The position numbers and the translations under genes are program-made. From a virus, in the IMG/VR virus record IMGVR_UViG_3300020442_003368, positions 1 to 25,379 of that record: DNA of 25,379 nt; one strand, given 5' to 3'. The notes under the pieces were generated by a model. It was not told the DNA's origin. It worked only from the letters and a program-made list of their open reading frames with translations, and did not search any database. The first letter of the stretch is position 1. Each line of letters begins with the position of its first letter. Of this stretch, positions 9,022 through 22,600 are shown one piece after another.

Positions 9022-10614
9022 TTAGAATTCGAGTATGATTTTAATGTCTTCCTTTTGACGAGAGTTCCTAACAATTAAGGGTCTGTTATCCAAGTAAACT
9101 ATTTCTCCTGACCCTTTATTTATCTCAGAATTAGAAAGTCCTGAAATAAAGTTCACACCCAAGTTAATTAATTTATTACCTGTGGGATTTGTTGTTATAC
9201 CAGAAAAATTACGAGAAATAGCACCAGCGAAGAATGAAGACTTACCTTCAATATTATTCGCACCTATTTGTGATTCAAAATCATATATTCTACCAGCAGT
9301 TGAAATACCTGCATAATCAGTGTGATCGTAAGATGTTCGATTAAAGTTTAAAGAGCGATCTCTAAAATACTTTAACACTTTAGTTTCTGAATCATACGAA
9401 GCAACATACGCTGTGGCATTTTTTCCTGTGTTTGGAGAGAGTGTTAGAACTTGTTTAATTTCTTCACCAACTTGAGGAATACCAGTTACAGTATCAAACT
9501 TAATTGCCTGTAATGAAGAATATGTATTATCAGTATAGGTTACTGACGTTCCTACTTTTGTAGGATTTTTTACAACTCCAACCTGAGAAAATTTTGTATC
9601 TATTGGAAAATCCTTTGTTGAATCATCAAATCGGGCATAAACTATAACTCTATCAGTTCCTAACTCTGTATATACATCATGTCCGTGACCTAAACCAGGT
9701 GGAATGATAGGAATCAGTTTTGCACGACCAGTTGATGTACTAACACCACTACTTAATGTTCCTAAGTCAACAATTCCATAACTATACCCTTTTCCTCCAG
9801 CACTTACAACAACATCTGTTATTGTTCCATTCACAACATCAACTCTTGCTTTTCCACCTTCACCGTCTCCAATAATGTCTACTTCTTGACTTAATCCATT
9901 TGCATATCCACTACCAGCATTCTCGATGTAGATATGTTTAATTTGGTTTTGGTTTACAGATGAGTCTCCATTTTCACGAACTGATCTAATTTGAGAATCT
10001 TGGCTAGATGTCCAACCATTTGGAACAGTAATAAATTCAGTTGAGTCAAATTTAATAATGTCACTAGGTGAAACAGTGAAAAGATACTTCCAAAGATATC
10101 CGTCACCGCTATTTCCTGCCTTGGAAGGTTCCAAATCAGTGAAGGTTGGCTCATCTTGGGAGACATTTCCAAGCGGGTTAGCTCCTGTTGATCCATTATC
10201 AATACAAACGTAAACTTTAAAGTCGGAATTAAGTACGTAGTAGTTCGCATCATATAATCTATTTGCTTGTGTTAAAGGACTTGGATTTTCGACACTATAA
10301 TCATCTCTATAAATTTCATATCTACTTCCTGCAACCCAATCTACTCTTCTTATAATTCTTCTTATATTTGCAGATGATATTTTCTTACCAAACATCATGG
10401 TATCACCTGTATGTTTACGATATGAAAAACTATCTGTTGGTGCTGGAGTACTAGTATTCCAATCAGATGATCTACCATAACCTACCAATGTTGCAGTTCC
10501 TGCAGGATTTGGTAGACCAATAAACACGTAATATGAATTATTTGTATTTTCTACTGACTCAACAAAGTTGTTAGCATTCAGAATTCTAAATTGATCAGTA
10601 ATTATCGCTGACAT
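9022..10614 (-). CDS. 8: Baseplate wedge protein gp8
   Basis: This is the homologue of T4 gp8, which forms a dimer in each wedge and contacts gp7 and gp10. Motifs in T4 order include AIITDQFRILNANNFVE at the N-terminus, VGYGRSSDW (T4 FGRSEPW), RRVDW (T4 RRDW), GDGYLWKYLFTVSPSD (T4 GDGYVWEYLFEIPPD), EFITVPNGW, GHGHDVYTELG and FSQVGVVKNPT. Its length is 530 residues against 334 in T4. Part of the excess is an insert near residues 225-282 made of two glycine-tyrosine repeats (ENAGSGY... and SAGGKGY...). The ATG at 10612-10614 is preceded by only a weak A/G-rich stretch but lies 21 nt downstream of a TATAAATA late promoter box in one of the two real gaps of the window. The stop is 2 nt before the DUF4815-type gene, so the two are probably cotranscribed. 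The assignment is strong. Confidence 0.93.
   Translation of the reverse strand: MSAIITDQFRILNANNFVESVENTNNSYYVFIGLPNPAGTATLVGYGRSSDWNTSTPAPTDSFSYRKHTGDTMMFGKKISSANIRRIIRRVDWVAGSRYEIYRDDYSVENPSPLTQANRLYDANYYVLNSDFKVYVCIDNGSTGANPLGNVSQDEPTFTDLEPSKAGNSGDGYLWKYLFTVSPSDIIKFDSTEFITVPNGWTSSQDSQIRSVRENGDSSVNQNQIKHIYIENAGSGYANGLSQEVDIIGDGEGGKARVDVVNGTITDVVVSAGGKGYSYGIVDLGTLSSGVSTSTGRAKLIPIIPPGLGHGHDVYTELGTDRVIVYARFDDSTKDFPIDTKFSQVGVVKNPTKVGTSVTYTDNTYSSLQAIKFDTVTGIPQVGEEIKQVLTLSPNTGKNATAYVASYDSETKVLKYFRDRSLNFNRTSYDHTDYAGISTAGRIYDFESQIGANNIEGKSSFFAGAISRNFSGITTNPTGNKLINLGVNFISGLSNSEINKGSGEIVYLDNRPLIVRNSRQKEDIKIILEF
9768..9940 (-). repeat. Glycine-tyrosine repeat pair inserted in gp8
   Basis: Residues about 225-282 of gp8 read IENAGSGYANG...VDII, then GKARVDVVNGTITDVVVSAG and GKGYSYGIVDLG. 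The two units have the same pattern as those in the giant protein, and the segment lies between gp8 blocks that are conserved with T4, so it appears to be an insert. Confidence 0.72.
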
Positions 10615-10635
10615 TGTATTTAAACTTTTTCTTTT

Positions 10636-10643
10636 TATTTATA
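10636..10643 (-). promoter_or_regulatory. T4-type late promoter box upstream of gp8
   Basis: The minus strand reads TATAAATA, the consensus -10 element of T4-type late promoters recognised by the phage gp55 sigma factor with gp33 and the sliding clamp. It ends 21 nt before the gp8 ATG and lies inside the 41-nt gap between the gp7-like and gp8 genes. Transcription would begin a few bases downstream of the box, giving a leader of roughly 15 nt. Confidence 0.78.
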
Positions 10644-10655
10644 GAGGAAATAGAA

Positions 10656-13600
10656 TCAAATTCCAAACACTCTAATTGCACCTGATGATCTCAGACCTCT
10701 TAGAGAGCCTACAGAATAGTTCTTTCTTTGAATAGTTGGGAATGTTGTTAATCCTGAATTAATTGTTAATCCAGTGACACCAATAGAAATAGGATTAACA
10801 TTTCGAGTTGCATTGTATAATCTTCCCCAAGTAATTCGACCTAAATGTGTAGCAATACCTGGATTAGTATTATTGAAATTACCAGTGACTGCTATACCTA
10901 AAACAGATGAACTGCTATTTGTATGAATATTACAAGTAATTTCACCTGCTTCACCCAAAGTATCAATATCATTTACTATGTAAATATTATCAACAAAAGT
11001 AGTTCCAATACCAACTACTGCTGTATCTGAATCATTAACAGAAGTAACTCCATTACCAACAGTTGTATCAGTGATGAATACTGGATAGTTTTGGAGTAAA
11101 CCATTTGCTGCCTTATCTGCTCTAAAGAAGAATTTTAGTGCAAGAGGATGAGTTCCCGTGCCTGTTGTTGTGGTAATACCAGTAATAATACCAGTGAAAC
11201 CTTCAACATTACTTATTGAGGTTAATTTTTCAGTTTGGAATGAAGGTAATTCAACTATTACTTGTGGTGGTGTGAACGCTGAATATCCTAAACCAGGATT
11301 TGTTACAGTCGCAGATGTTATTGAACCATTTGTGATTGTTGCAGTGGCAATTGCTGTGGTTCCTATGCCAACTCCAATAGATGGAGGAGCACTTATTTTT
11401 ATCGATACAGAACCACTATATCCTGAACCACCGTTTGTAATATCAATTGATGATATAGTACCAGCAGCTGAGACAAGAGCAGTTGCAGCAGCACCAACAC
11501 TTATTTCACCAGATGTAATTAGAGCGTCTACAGAACTGAACGCTAGATTATAATCACCATCACTCTCATTAGGTGCACTTGATGATAAATGGTCTCCTTT
11601 TTCATAGAAGAATACCTCTGCATCATCTACGAATATTCCATTTGTATTTCCTTCACCTGATGTTGAATTTAAGTCGCCAATAATTTTTGCAGTAGGATAA
11701 ACTTGTGGTTCTAATATTTCTCTTGATTTATCAATTTTTTTACCATTTAAAATTATATCAACTTTTTGTTTTGTCCATCTAAACGGTTTATCATTTGTTT
11801 CATCAATACCAGCACCTGTATAAATGTCTGTTTCAACAAGTTTTGCACCTAGTAGTGTGTTTAATGTTCTCTCTGTTTCTTGTGATGTAGTTACACCAAC
11901 AGGATGTTTAAACAATCTAACTTCATCACCTATCTTAACAGTTTGCTGAATATCAGCAACATCAACATCAACTCCTTCTTGACCTTTATAGAAGAAGATG
12001 TCTACCTTTGCCTCTGGTCTAGGTGCTTCTTCAAATTCAAATGTTGTACCACCTTCAAATTGATATGCTTCACTTGGTTTTTGCAAAACACCATTCACAA
12101 ATATTAAAAGAATCGCATTCAAATCAATTAACTGAGAACGTGAATTTGTTAAATCTTTTTCAAAACTTAGTAATTGTCCATTAAAGAAGAGTGGGAATCT
12201 CTTTCTTACACCATCTTGTAAGTTACGAATAGAGTCAATAAAGTCTAATTCTCCAAACTGCCAAGCAGAAAACTTATCAGTAAATGTACTTACAACTTCT
12301 AATTCAAATTCGTTGATTGGAGCAGATAGATGAGCAGCAGTAACTAAACCAATTGGTTTAAATTTATCTCCAACTTTGAATGAATGTCCAGGTCTTGCAA
12401 TAGAAAATTCAGAAATTTCAAATGTTGTTGAACCGATACCAACAGTTGTTTTAGCTGCACTAACTTTAACATCAACTAATAAATTTGAACCTGTGTCAGT
12501 TGTTGCACCTATTCCTTGTCTTGATATACCAATGACAGATAAGTTATCATAGTTTGGTTCAGGAATAATTATTTCTGGATTTACATAACCAGAACCAGCA
12601 GAAGTTATTGTTAAAGCTAACGTACCACCTGCACCAACAACTGCAGAAATCTCTGCACCTGTTCCACCTCCACCTCCAGAACCAACATTTAACGTAATTG
12701 TGTTAGTTGTTACTGCAGTAATTGCAGTTTGTATTCCAGCGATAGGATCAGAGTTAGGGAAACTTGTCTTAGATACAGCACGAGGATATGGATGATTTGA
12801 GAAGAAATTATCTTTTGAACATTTAAATACTAATCCACCAGTATCAATTCCAACTGTATCACTTGTAGATAATCCATGATTTGGAATTGTAAGAACTAAT
12901 TTTCCTGAGTGTGATGTATATACAGCGTTCGTTGCAGTAAATGCATTTGTTCCTGTAGCAGCAAAGTTACCCTTACGAATAGAATTAATACCCGCACTGA
13001 CAAAACGATGTACATATGCTTGATCTGTAACACCAATTGATACAGGACTTCTATATCCAGAACCAAAAGTAAGATCCTCAAAGAACTCAAATGCTTCACC
13101 GCCACCAACATAAGTATGATATATCGTGCTTGGTCCTGCTTGAACTTCAAATGTTCTATCAGAAACTATACCAACTAAGAATAATGGTCTTTCATGGTCT
13201 TGGAATATCGTCGTTGTTACACCACTATATCCTACGCAACTGAATTCTAAATTTTTTAATTTGACTGTATTTGGTCTTTCAAGTGCAAATCCATGAACCT
13301 TATTTGTGGTAACAGTAATAATTCCTGTTATATTATCGTAAGCAGCAGTTTGAATACCAAGATTAAATCCTGATGAAGTTGCAATACCAACAACGCTTGT
13401 AATTCCACCATTTGCGTCTTTGAACGCTTTGTACTTAGCACCTTGTAATGGAGCATATCCAAGACCAGGTGTTGAACCTAATGATACTATCAAACCACCT
13501 CTTGGAACTTGGTTTTGATTTATATCAAATTCAGATACGATAAAATCACCGTTGGTGGATGTAATACCTGTAAACTCAACCGTTGATATACCAGCAGTTG

Positions 13601-16600
13601 TATCTGATATGAATTCATAATTGTTACCTGTATTATTTGCAGTCAAAGGAGTTTGGAATACACCATTAATAAACAGCACTCCATTACCAAGTCCAATACC
13701 TGAAGATGTATTTGCACCACCAACTGTTAGTGAATATGTTTTACCTATACCTGTAAAGTTATCTGATATATCATCAAACAACATATTAGTTGTATAATCA
13801 CTTCTAAGGAATGTTCTACCACTAAAGTTTGCTTTCACAAACGGTAAATTAGTTTCGTCTCTTCTTGACCTATTATTACCTTTGGGTGGATCTGCAAAGA
13901 ATACAGTACTATCAACAATATTAAATGCACCTCTATGAACTCTAGCGACATCATTCGCTGAATGTGATGTCTGTGCTATTCCTAGTTGACCCCTATCAAC
14001 TTTTACTACTGGTAATGTAGCGATACCAGCTGCTACATCTGCAGAATCATTGATAACACCAGTTGGAGTGCTTGAGAATCCAACTTCAGTAACTTTCATG
14101 TATTCACCATTCAACTTAAGAAAGTCAGTTGGTTGAATTGAACTTATGCCACTTAGAACAAATTGTGATAAACCAATACCAATACTATTATTGTATGTAA
14201 ATCCATCAAATACACCGAAATTATGAGTAATAGATGTGAATGTAATTGGTTGTTGAACAACACCATCTAGACCGATAAGAGTCTTGGTTAATTGTTTCCT
14301 CATAGTGAGTTTATGAGCGTTACCTGAACCTGTTCCAGTAAATGTTATTGCATTTCCAGTTGTAACGTACTCAGGTCTTGTATACAATTCAAATCTATTT
14401 TCATCTAATACTTTCGCATAGACAGTGCTTGGTAAAATTGTTGTAACAACACCAGCGATATTTGCAGTAGAACCAATAGAAATTGCTGTACCTGCAACAC
14501 CAATGAATGTTGATTCTGGTGTATATGTCAATTCTTCGTTTGTATTAAAGAAGTGACTTGGAATATCAATTACACTTGTTGTAGTGCTAATTGTTCCAAC
14601 AGGATTGAATGTCTTAGAGTAAATAGGTACTTCTTCGTGTTTTAGTACAAAGTCTTTTTTATTTGCTCTTAAACCAGCAGCACCATCATATGTTGTTAAG
14701 AATACTCTTTGATCAACTGTTCCATATTTCAAATCAGGAGGTGTATTTTCAAAATCATTTGCAGTATATAAAATTTGATTAAATGATTGTATTTCAATTA
14801 GAGAATCAAATTCAGCATCAGGATAGAATCTTAAATTAATGTTATTACCACTTATTTCTCCACCAAATGTTCCAATACCAGTTGTTGAACCTGCAGATAC
14901 GAATGGATATTGAACAGTTAAAATATCATCATCATCCCTCAGTGATATTACCTGATGAACTGCAGATGTTTCACCACAAGATACTCTAACAAGAGATTTT
15001 GCGGTTGTATCGATTAGTTTATTGAGAGTTGCATATGTAATTGTAGTCGCAGTTCCAGTGACATATCCTGATTCTAATCTTGCACTTCTTTCAGCACCTT
15101 CAGGTTGTCCTGATACAGAGAAGCGATATGTGCCTATCCCAGTTGCAGTTGAACCTAATCCAACAACATTTGACCTTACATCCAGTGTATTGATTCTATC
15201 ATTCTCTATTTGTAACTTAACGAGATTATTTTCAACTCTTGCAGTTACTACACCAACAATACTATTACTTAATCCAGATTTTGAGTCAACATATGTTTCA
15301 GCAATAGTTGTATCTGTGCCATCATAATCGACTATTACTTCACTATAATTTATTTCTTTTGTTACACTATCTTGAACAAATATTGTTGCATAGAGAGAAT
15401 TGAAGTCAAAAGTAGGAACTTCAAGAATTGTAGAAGTTGTAAATCCAATTGTCGTGGAACCCACTCCAGAGTTTACACCAGTTAAATCTACACTACCAAT
15501 TCCATTTGTCCCTATACCTGTTAAATCAGTATTAAAATCTATTTTAAGAATTTTTATATCGTGATCTTTTAAGAATTTTTCAGTTGGTTCAAAAACTAAA
15601 TTTTTAGTTCCAGTCGGTAATATCTCAGTGTTGAAATCACCTAACTTAACTGAGGTAAAATCAGTTGTTTTTTCGAGTAAAAATGCATTTTTTTCAGTTG
15701 TTAGTGTAACTAATTCTGAGAATTGAGAATCAAAAGTATCAGGATCTACAATTTGTATTAAGTAATGTCCAAAATCTTCTATAAGAGGTTCAATTATTGT
15801 ATTTGTACTTTCAAAACCTTCACTAGAAAATCTATCACTAATATCATCATGAACTAAAACTCTGTTTGTTTTACATCTTGTAAAATCTGTTAATGATTTA
15901 TTTTTAATTGTTATGAATTTAGAACCATTGACTCTTGTATCAAAATCTCTTGCAAAATCAAAATTATTAATTGCATCAACTCTTTGTTTATCTCTAAGTT
16001 CAAGTATGTTACCAACATCAAGAACAACAGTTTGATTTGATTCACGAACTTCACCAACTCCAACTTTTAAGTTAGATACAACTGAAGTATCTGCAAAATT
16101 CTTTAGTCCAGATGGGTGAACTAAACGATTTACAGGATTAACAAATTTATCCCATTCAATTGAACTCTTTACTGTATAAGATAAGTTTTGATAATAATCG
16201 TTATCAGGTATAACTTGATAATCCTCATTTAACTTACCTATGTCATCTAACCAACCGTACTCTTGTCTATTTGAAAAATCAGTAGTGAACTTCGCTTGAT
16301 TATCAGCAATACTTGTAATTTCAGCTGATACGTTACTTAACTCACCCTTAATTCGATCACCTTTTTTGATTTTATATTTACCATCAATTTTAATATAATC
16401 ATTTCTTACCTCAATTACTTTTAAGTCAGTAACAACATTATCAATAATTAATGTTTCCTTTAATTCAAACACACCTCTTGTTTGAACTGGTTCTATTATT
16501 GGATATTTTTTCTTATTGATGAGAGTTGCATAACCTGATTGGAATGTTTTAGCAATACCTGGATTAGTTGTTACTCCTGCTAAACTAAACACAGCAATAC

Positions 16601-19600
16601 ACTGTGTTCCTGCAGTATAGTCAATTACATCAAAGAATGAATAATTGTAATTATCAGAATTATAACCAGTTCCCTCTACTGTTGTAGTTGTAGAGATTCC
16701 ACCGCTCAATGTACCAATACCTGCTTCACCAATTCTTTGTATACCCTCAACATATACCTCATCCCCAACAGCAAATGGTTGATCATCAAATCCATTTATC
16801 GGTGTTTCAAGGAAACAAGTGACAATGCCAGATCCATTTGTTATAACTGAATTGATACCAACACCATTTGAATTATTAATTGAAACAATTCGATGAACCA
16901 CAGAATCAAGTCCTGTAACTGGTGATAATACATCAACTTTTGAAATTGTTTGGTTAGGTGCAAATGGTTGTAATGAGACATCATCAACAACTTCGTTTGA
17001 TACTGGATTATACACAATCAAATTAGGTTCACTCATATAATCAGAACCACCACTTACAATATTAACCGAGGCAATAACGTCAAGATTATCAATATTAACA
17101 ACAGGTGATATAAACGCTTCTGGTCCTAAAGTCTTATCTGAAGAATATTCATAACCAATATCAACAATTCTAATTTTCTTAATTCTACCGATAGTTTTTG
17201 ATTGTGCAACTATATTAGCATCTGTACCGCTTTCACTTGATACTTTAGTAAATTGTGGTAGTTTTTTGTAATTAAAACCTGGTGATAAAATTCTAAAATT
17301 CTTTATTCCACCATGAACATTTGTTGATCTTGTTGAGTATTCAAGTTTATCACATTGATCACTTGTGTATGATAAAAATTCAGGAACTTTTGGTGAGAAT
17401 TTGAAAGTATCATCAGTAACATTTGAGATCTTATATTCTCCATTGTATTCACTATCAATAAATCTAATTTCAGAATAATTGGGAACTTCAGTATCAGCAG
17501 TGCTTATATAACCACCTTTTGTCAAACCATAATATAAAGTTATTGGTGTTGATTCGGAGAATTGAACACTAAGTTTAGCACCCTCTGGATCTGTATTATT
17601 TGTTCCAATACCTATAGTTCCTGCAGCTCCAACGTTAAATGAACTACTATCTTGTGAACTTAAATATTCATTAGTTAAATTTCTATCATAAAATAATTTA
17701 AAGTCAAAATCTGCAAGTGTAGTGCTAGACAGTCCAAATGTTAATTTTGAATTTTTTACAACATCAATTCGAGGATTTATTGGTGCTATAGATTGTGTGC
17801 CCCCAGTATTAGCAGTTACAGGTGCTAATCTTATTGGATTTGCGTTTAAATCCTCAATTGTTTCTGTTAGTTGAAATTTTCTGGAACTTACTTTATTGAC
17901 ATAATATTTACCAGTGCTTAAACCTGTTGCAGAACCATCATAAAAAACTTTATCTCCTGTTTTAAATCCGTGGTCAACAATATCAAATTGATTTGTCTCT
18001 ACATTAGATGCTGTGAATGAAATTGGATTAATTATTAATATATCAAAATCAGAATTATAGTTAACAGCGACAGGTGTAGTGCTTCCAGATCCAACCACTA
18101 AATTTGGAACTACATTCATTTTTACAACATCACCTTCTCTTAAATTGTGTTTTGTTGTATTTGCAGCTGAGACATTTGTGGATACTGTTGTAATAACTTT
18201 ATCAACATCACCTGTAATTTGTTCTTTTTGAGTTTCTATAAAGTATAATGAGGAATTAATTCCAGCATTTGAACCTTTACTGTAGAAAAATAATCCTTCA
18301 CTGGTACTACCAATTCCAACTCTTGTAGTTACTAAACCAATATTATTAATCCCTTTATTAATAACAAAAACTTCAGTTGAATTATCACCTAAGAATGGTA
18401 ATTTAAATTCTGTTACAAGTGGAGTAGTTCCCACATCAAATCTATTCGCACCGTTTCTCTTATTTAAAATTACTTTTTGTCCATTTTTAAATGGATGATT
18501 TGGAATACGAATTGTTCTTGTTGGAATAGAAACCTCATTTACCTGTTCACCGATAAATTCTTGTACCTTTATTTCACCACCTGCAGTTGTTCCAACACCA
18601 ACTGATTGAGGTCCATTAAAGTAAACGATATCATTCAATTCAGAATCAAACTTTGTTGTTTTGACTGGAATACTTATTTGATTGTTAAGTATATCAACTG
18701 TAGATCCTGTAGTGTGTGCTATACCTGTATGTCTTTGTACTCTTACTAAATTGTTTGCAGGGAATATGTTTATAACTCTAACAATTTCTGGAGTTGCCAC
18801 ATTACCAGATCCAATACGAATTGAACCACCAACTGATATAGTATTAGGAATATTAGTAAGAAGAATATCTTGAACCAATCCATTGGCATTACCAATTGTC
18901 ATATCTGAAGCTAAACTGGTAGAATTTGTTGTAACACCAACGTTAAATGAATTTGTTAAATTTTTTATATCTGTGCTTAAACCAGATATTGAAACTGAAT
19001 CTTGATCATTCAATTCAATAAATGGGAAATAATTTGCTACGACCTCATTCTCACCTCTCCACTCAAAAATCGCAGCGTTAAATGGTGTCACGACAGTATC
19101 AATACGTGATATACCAATACCAACTATTTCACTTACCTGTGCTTTAAATCCTGAACCATTTGTGCCTTCATCATCAAATTCTGTTAAATCTCCTATTTTA
19201 TAATCCTGTCCACCATTCAGTATCTCTATACTATCAACATTCCCCTTAGTTACAGCTTCGATTACTGATAATTGTCTTATTTTTTCATAAGACTCAATCA
19301 AGAAATCGTTTCCTGCAAAAGGTTCGTCCACATTATAAGGTAAAGTATTTCTTCTAAGACCTGAATTATTAAAATCAAAATCTTGATTTAAAAGTTGATT
19401 TTCAATAATAAATGGTGAACGATAAGTATTACCAATAAAGTATGGATAAACTCCCTCTAATTTGTTAGTATTTGAACCTAATTTAACGGTTGCAAAATAT
19501 GCGTAAATCCCATTTGGAAACTCAGGAGTTTTACAAAATCTTCCATTATGGATATCAAGATCTCCTGAACCATCAAATATATTATCTTCAACAAAGAATC

Positions 19601-22600
19601 CAGCTGCGTACCCTGAAGGTCTGTTTACAACATTTGTGATATTTGTTTTATATGATGATTGAATTATTTTTAATTCAGAGTTTATATCATCTGCCTTTGA
19701 GTATCCAAAAGGTCCATAAATTGGATTACCATCATATGCCCATCCAATAATTGGGGAATGACCTGTTATTTGATTGAACTCTCCATTTGAATTTACAGTG
19801 AAAGTATTTTCAAAATTAGTAGCGGTGTCCTGAGAATAACCCAATATACCAAAATTTAATTTTCCATCTTTTGTTGAGAGATAAGAATCACCAAATCTAC
19901 TTTGATTATTCAATGTTAAACTTCTTACTCTTGCAGTAAACTGTCCATTCTGACCTCTTGGGAATGCTCTTACTTCAGTTGATACTGAACTATATCCAAT
20001 ACCAGGATTAGTTACTATTGCATCTATTACAAATCCATCTTTAATTACTGGACGAACAACTGCACCAGCTCCAGAACCTGTAGATATAACTCTAACTTCA
20101 GGACTTGAATTATATTCTCTTCCTCTGTTTACAACAGCAACATCAGTAACTCTACCACCAACAATTATTGGCTTAAATTCAGCAAACCTACCATTTTCAA
20201 TTGATACTTTTGGAACAACTTGTTTATCTAATGTAACTGATCCATAGTTTGTTCCCTCTTCATATAGATAAGCTCCAATAAGTTCTCCAGTTACGACAGG
20301 TGTTGCTATGATATCACCTGTTATGGTAGAACCATATGAGACACTAATATTTACTTTAATATCTGGATATTTAAATATCTGAAATCCTTGACCACTATTT
20401 TCAAAATTAACATATTTACCTCTTTCAAAATTAACCTTTGAAGTCGCACCAATTCCAGCATCTGCCAGTTGGAAAGTATCATCTGTTAATTTATTAATAT
20501 AATAAGAGGATGTTGTTGACATTCCTTGTATTGGAGATGTCTCTGCTGAATATTCAACTATCTCTCCATGTTCAAAACCATGATTCTTAAATGAAACAAC
20601 ATTTAATGATGTAGAGATACCTGCAGGTTTTACTCTTAATTTACGATGAGTATATCCTGAACCCTCTTCTAAGACCTTAATTGCAACAAGAGTATTTTTT
20701 CTATCAGTTTTAAACTTATGAATACCACTTGCAGCAGTGTCTGTTGATAACCCAACAGTGTTTATACCAGCAGTTCCAAATGTAGCGTCTGTTGGAGTAT
20801 TGAATATCCTAACTGTTGTTGGGTTTACAACTCTTACATAATAAGGAGCACCATCTGATAAAGTATCATTAATGTTATTTTGAAGATCGTATGCTGTCCC
20901 TATACCAATTGGGGTATTATTATTTGCACTATAATAAACTAATTGACCATCCTGTAAACTATGTTGTGATTTAAATGTTATTGTTTCATTTACAATATCA
21001 ACACCACCATTAAAGAATACATCCCTACTATCAAAATTTAATTCTCTACTCCTTTCACCTAGTATAGGTTGTAAAACACATCCACTACCATTACCACCTG
21101 TGAGAGATATGCTTTGAACTTGGTCAATATCAAAATCTTGTGGGTCTACAAATACTTCTTTTACTGTGCCTACAAGTATTGGTTCAGCAGCAGCACCAAT
21201 TCCACTACTAGTTTCTATACCTATGACTGGTGGTTTTAGAATATCATATCCACTTCCACCATTTAACAAGTCAACAGATTCTAATGAACCATAATAAATT
21301 TGATTATCTGAAATTGGAGAACGTATATTCACACCATTAATAAGTATTCCAATATCGTTTGTAGGGATATCTTGTTGTGAAGGAACAAATAAGTTTTGAG
21401 ATAATGGTATTTTCTTTAAAACGTTATCTGCTTCAAGAACTCTACTTGCGTGTCTTTGTAAAACGAATCTATGAGTATCTGTTGTTGATGTAGTCGGACC
21501 AACTTGCACAGTGCTTGCTGTACCGATTTGTGCGTTTGAGTTATATAATCTTATTTTTGATACGTTTTGATTAGGACCAGGAATGACAGGATCAACATAA
21601 TATGTTCTACCAGTGTCTAAACCAACTAAACTATCGCCATTTGGTTGATATACAACTGGATCACCTTGAATAAATTTAATATCCTCACCTGGCGGAGGTG
21701 TAAATTGAACAAAACTATATTTTTGATTTAATGGATTGTATCCATCTAAACCAGCAGCAGTGCTTCCTACTAAAACTTCTTCAACTATGTTAGTTTTAAT
21801 ATCATAACTTGGTAAAGAATTAGATGCAACGTAACCATCTGTATTTCCATCAACATATACAGATAATGTGTCTGCAATGAATGCATCATTTCCTTGGGCA
21901 AGAGTTACACCTGAACTTGAAACTTTTTCAACTAATCTACGAATATCATATTGTTGAAATTGAACTGGAGTAAATCCTGCAATATTGGTTGCATTTATTT
22001 GATTTAATATAACATCAATACTTCCAACTACACCACCACCAACAACAGTTTGTTCATTTCTTTCTAATATTTCAAATCTATCTCCAACTTTTAAAGAAGA
22101 CTTATCAATTTTTGTTTTAAGTTTGAAAGTAGAACCTGAAATTTCTACCTGAAATCTAGAGGATGTATTATAAATCCAAGAATTTGCAAAAATTTGTTTG
22201 TAGTTATTAGCATCATTTTCTATTTTTTCACCAATATTTTTGACAAACAAGTTTTCTTGTTCATTAATTAAACTAATATCTGACACTGGAATTAATTCAG
22301 ATAAGACACCAGTGATTCTTAAATCAACTCTTTTTGATAAATCTCCATTTTCATATCCAAATATAGTTTCATTTGAACGTAAATCAGACGCAGTTGCAAT
22401 ACCTACTCCTACACCTGTGCATCCAAAGAACTGATTGATTGATTTAGATGTATAATTGATATTTGTATTAGCACCTGCGATAATTGTACCTGTTGTTCCA
22501 AATCCCACTGTCGAATCAACATCTATTATCGTTGCACCAGCAACTGCTCCTCCCACAACTTTTGTCTTACCTGGTATTGTAAATGTACCTTCAATTAAGT

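Noticed and set aside
9113-9123. Near-match to a late promoter (GATAAATA) inside gp8
   Set aside because: It is one base off the consensus and lies within coding sequence about 100 nt before the DUF4815-type gene. Alone it is not enough to call a promoter in AT-rich DNA.
9954-10253. Minus-strand 99-codon frame inside gp8
   Set aside because: It overlaps the conserved GDGYLWKYLF region of gp8 in another frame and has no motif of its own.
11158-11553. Plus-strand 131-codon frame in the giant gene
   Set aside because: It is antisense to the clearest glycine-tyrosine repeat pair; its Val/Ile/Pro-rich product mirrors the repeat codons.
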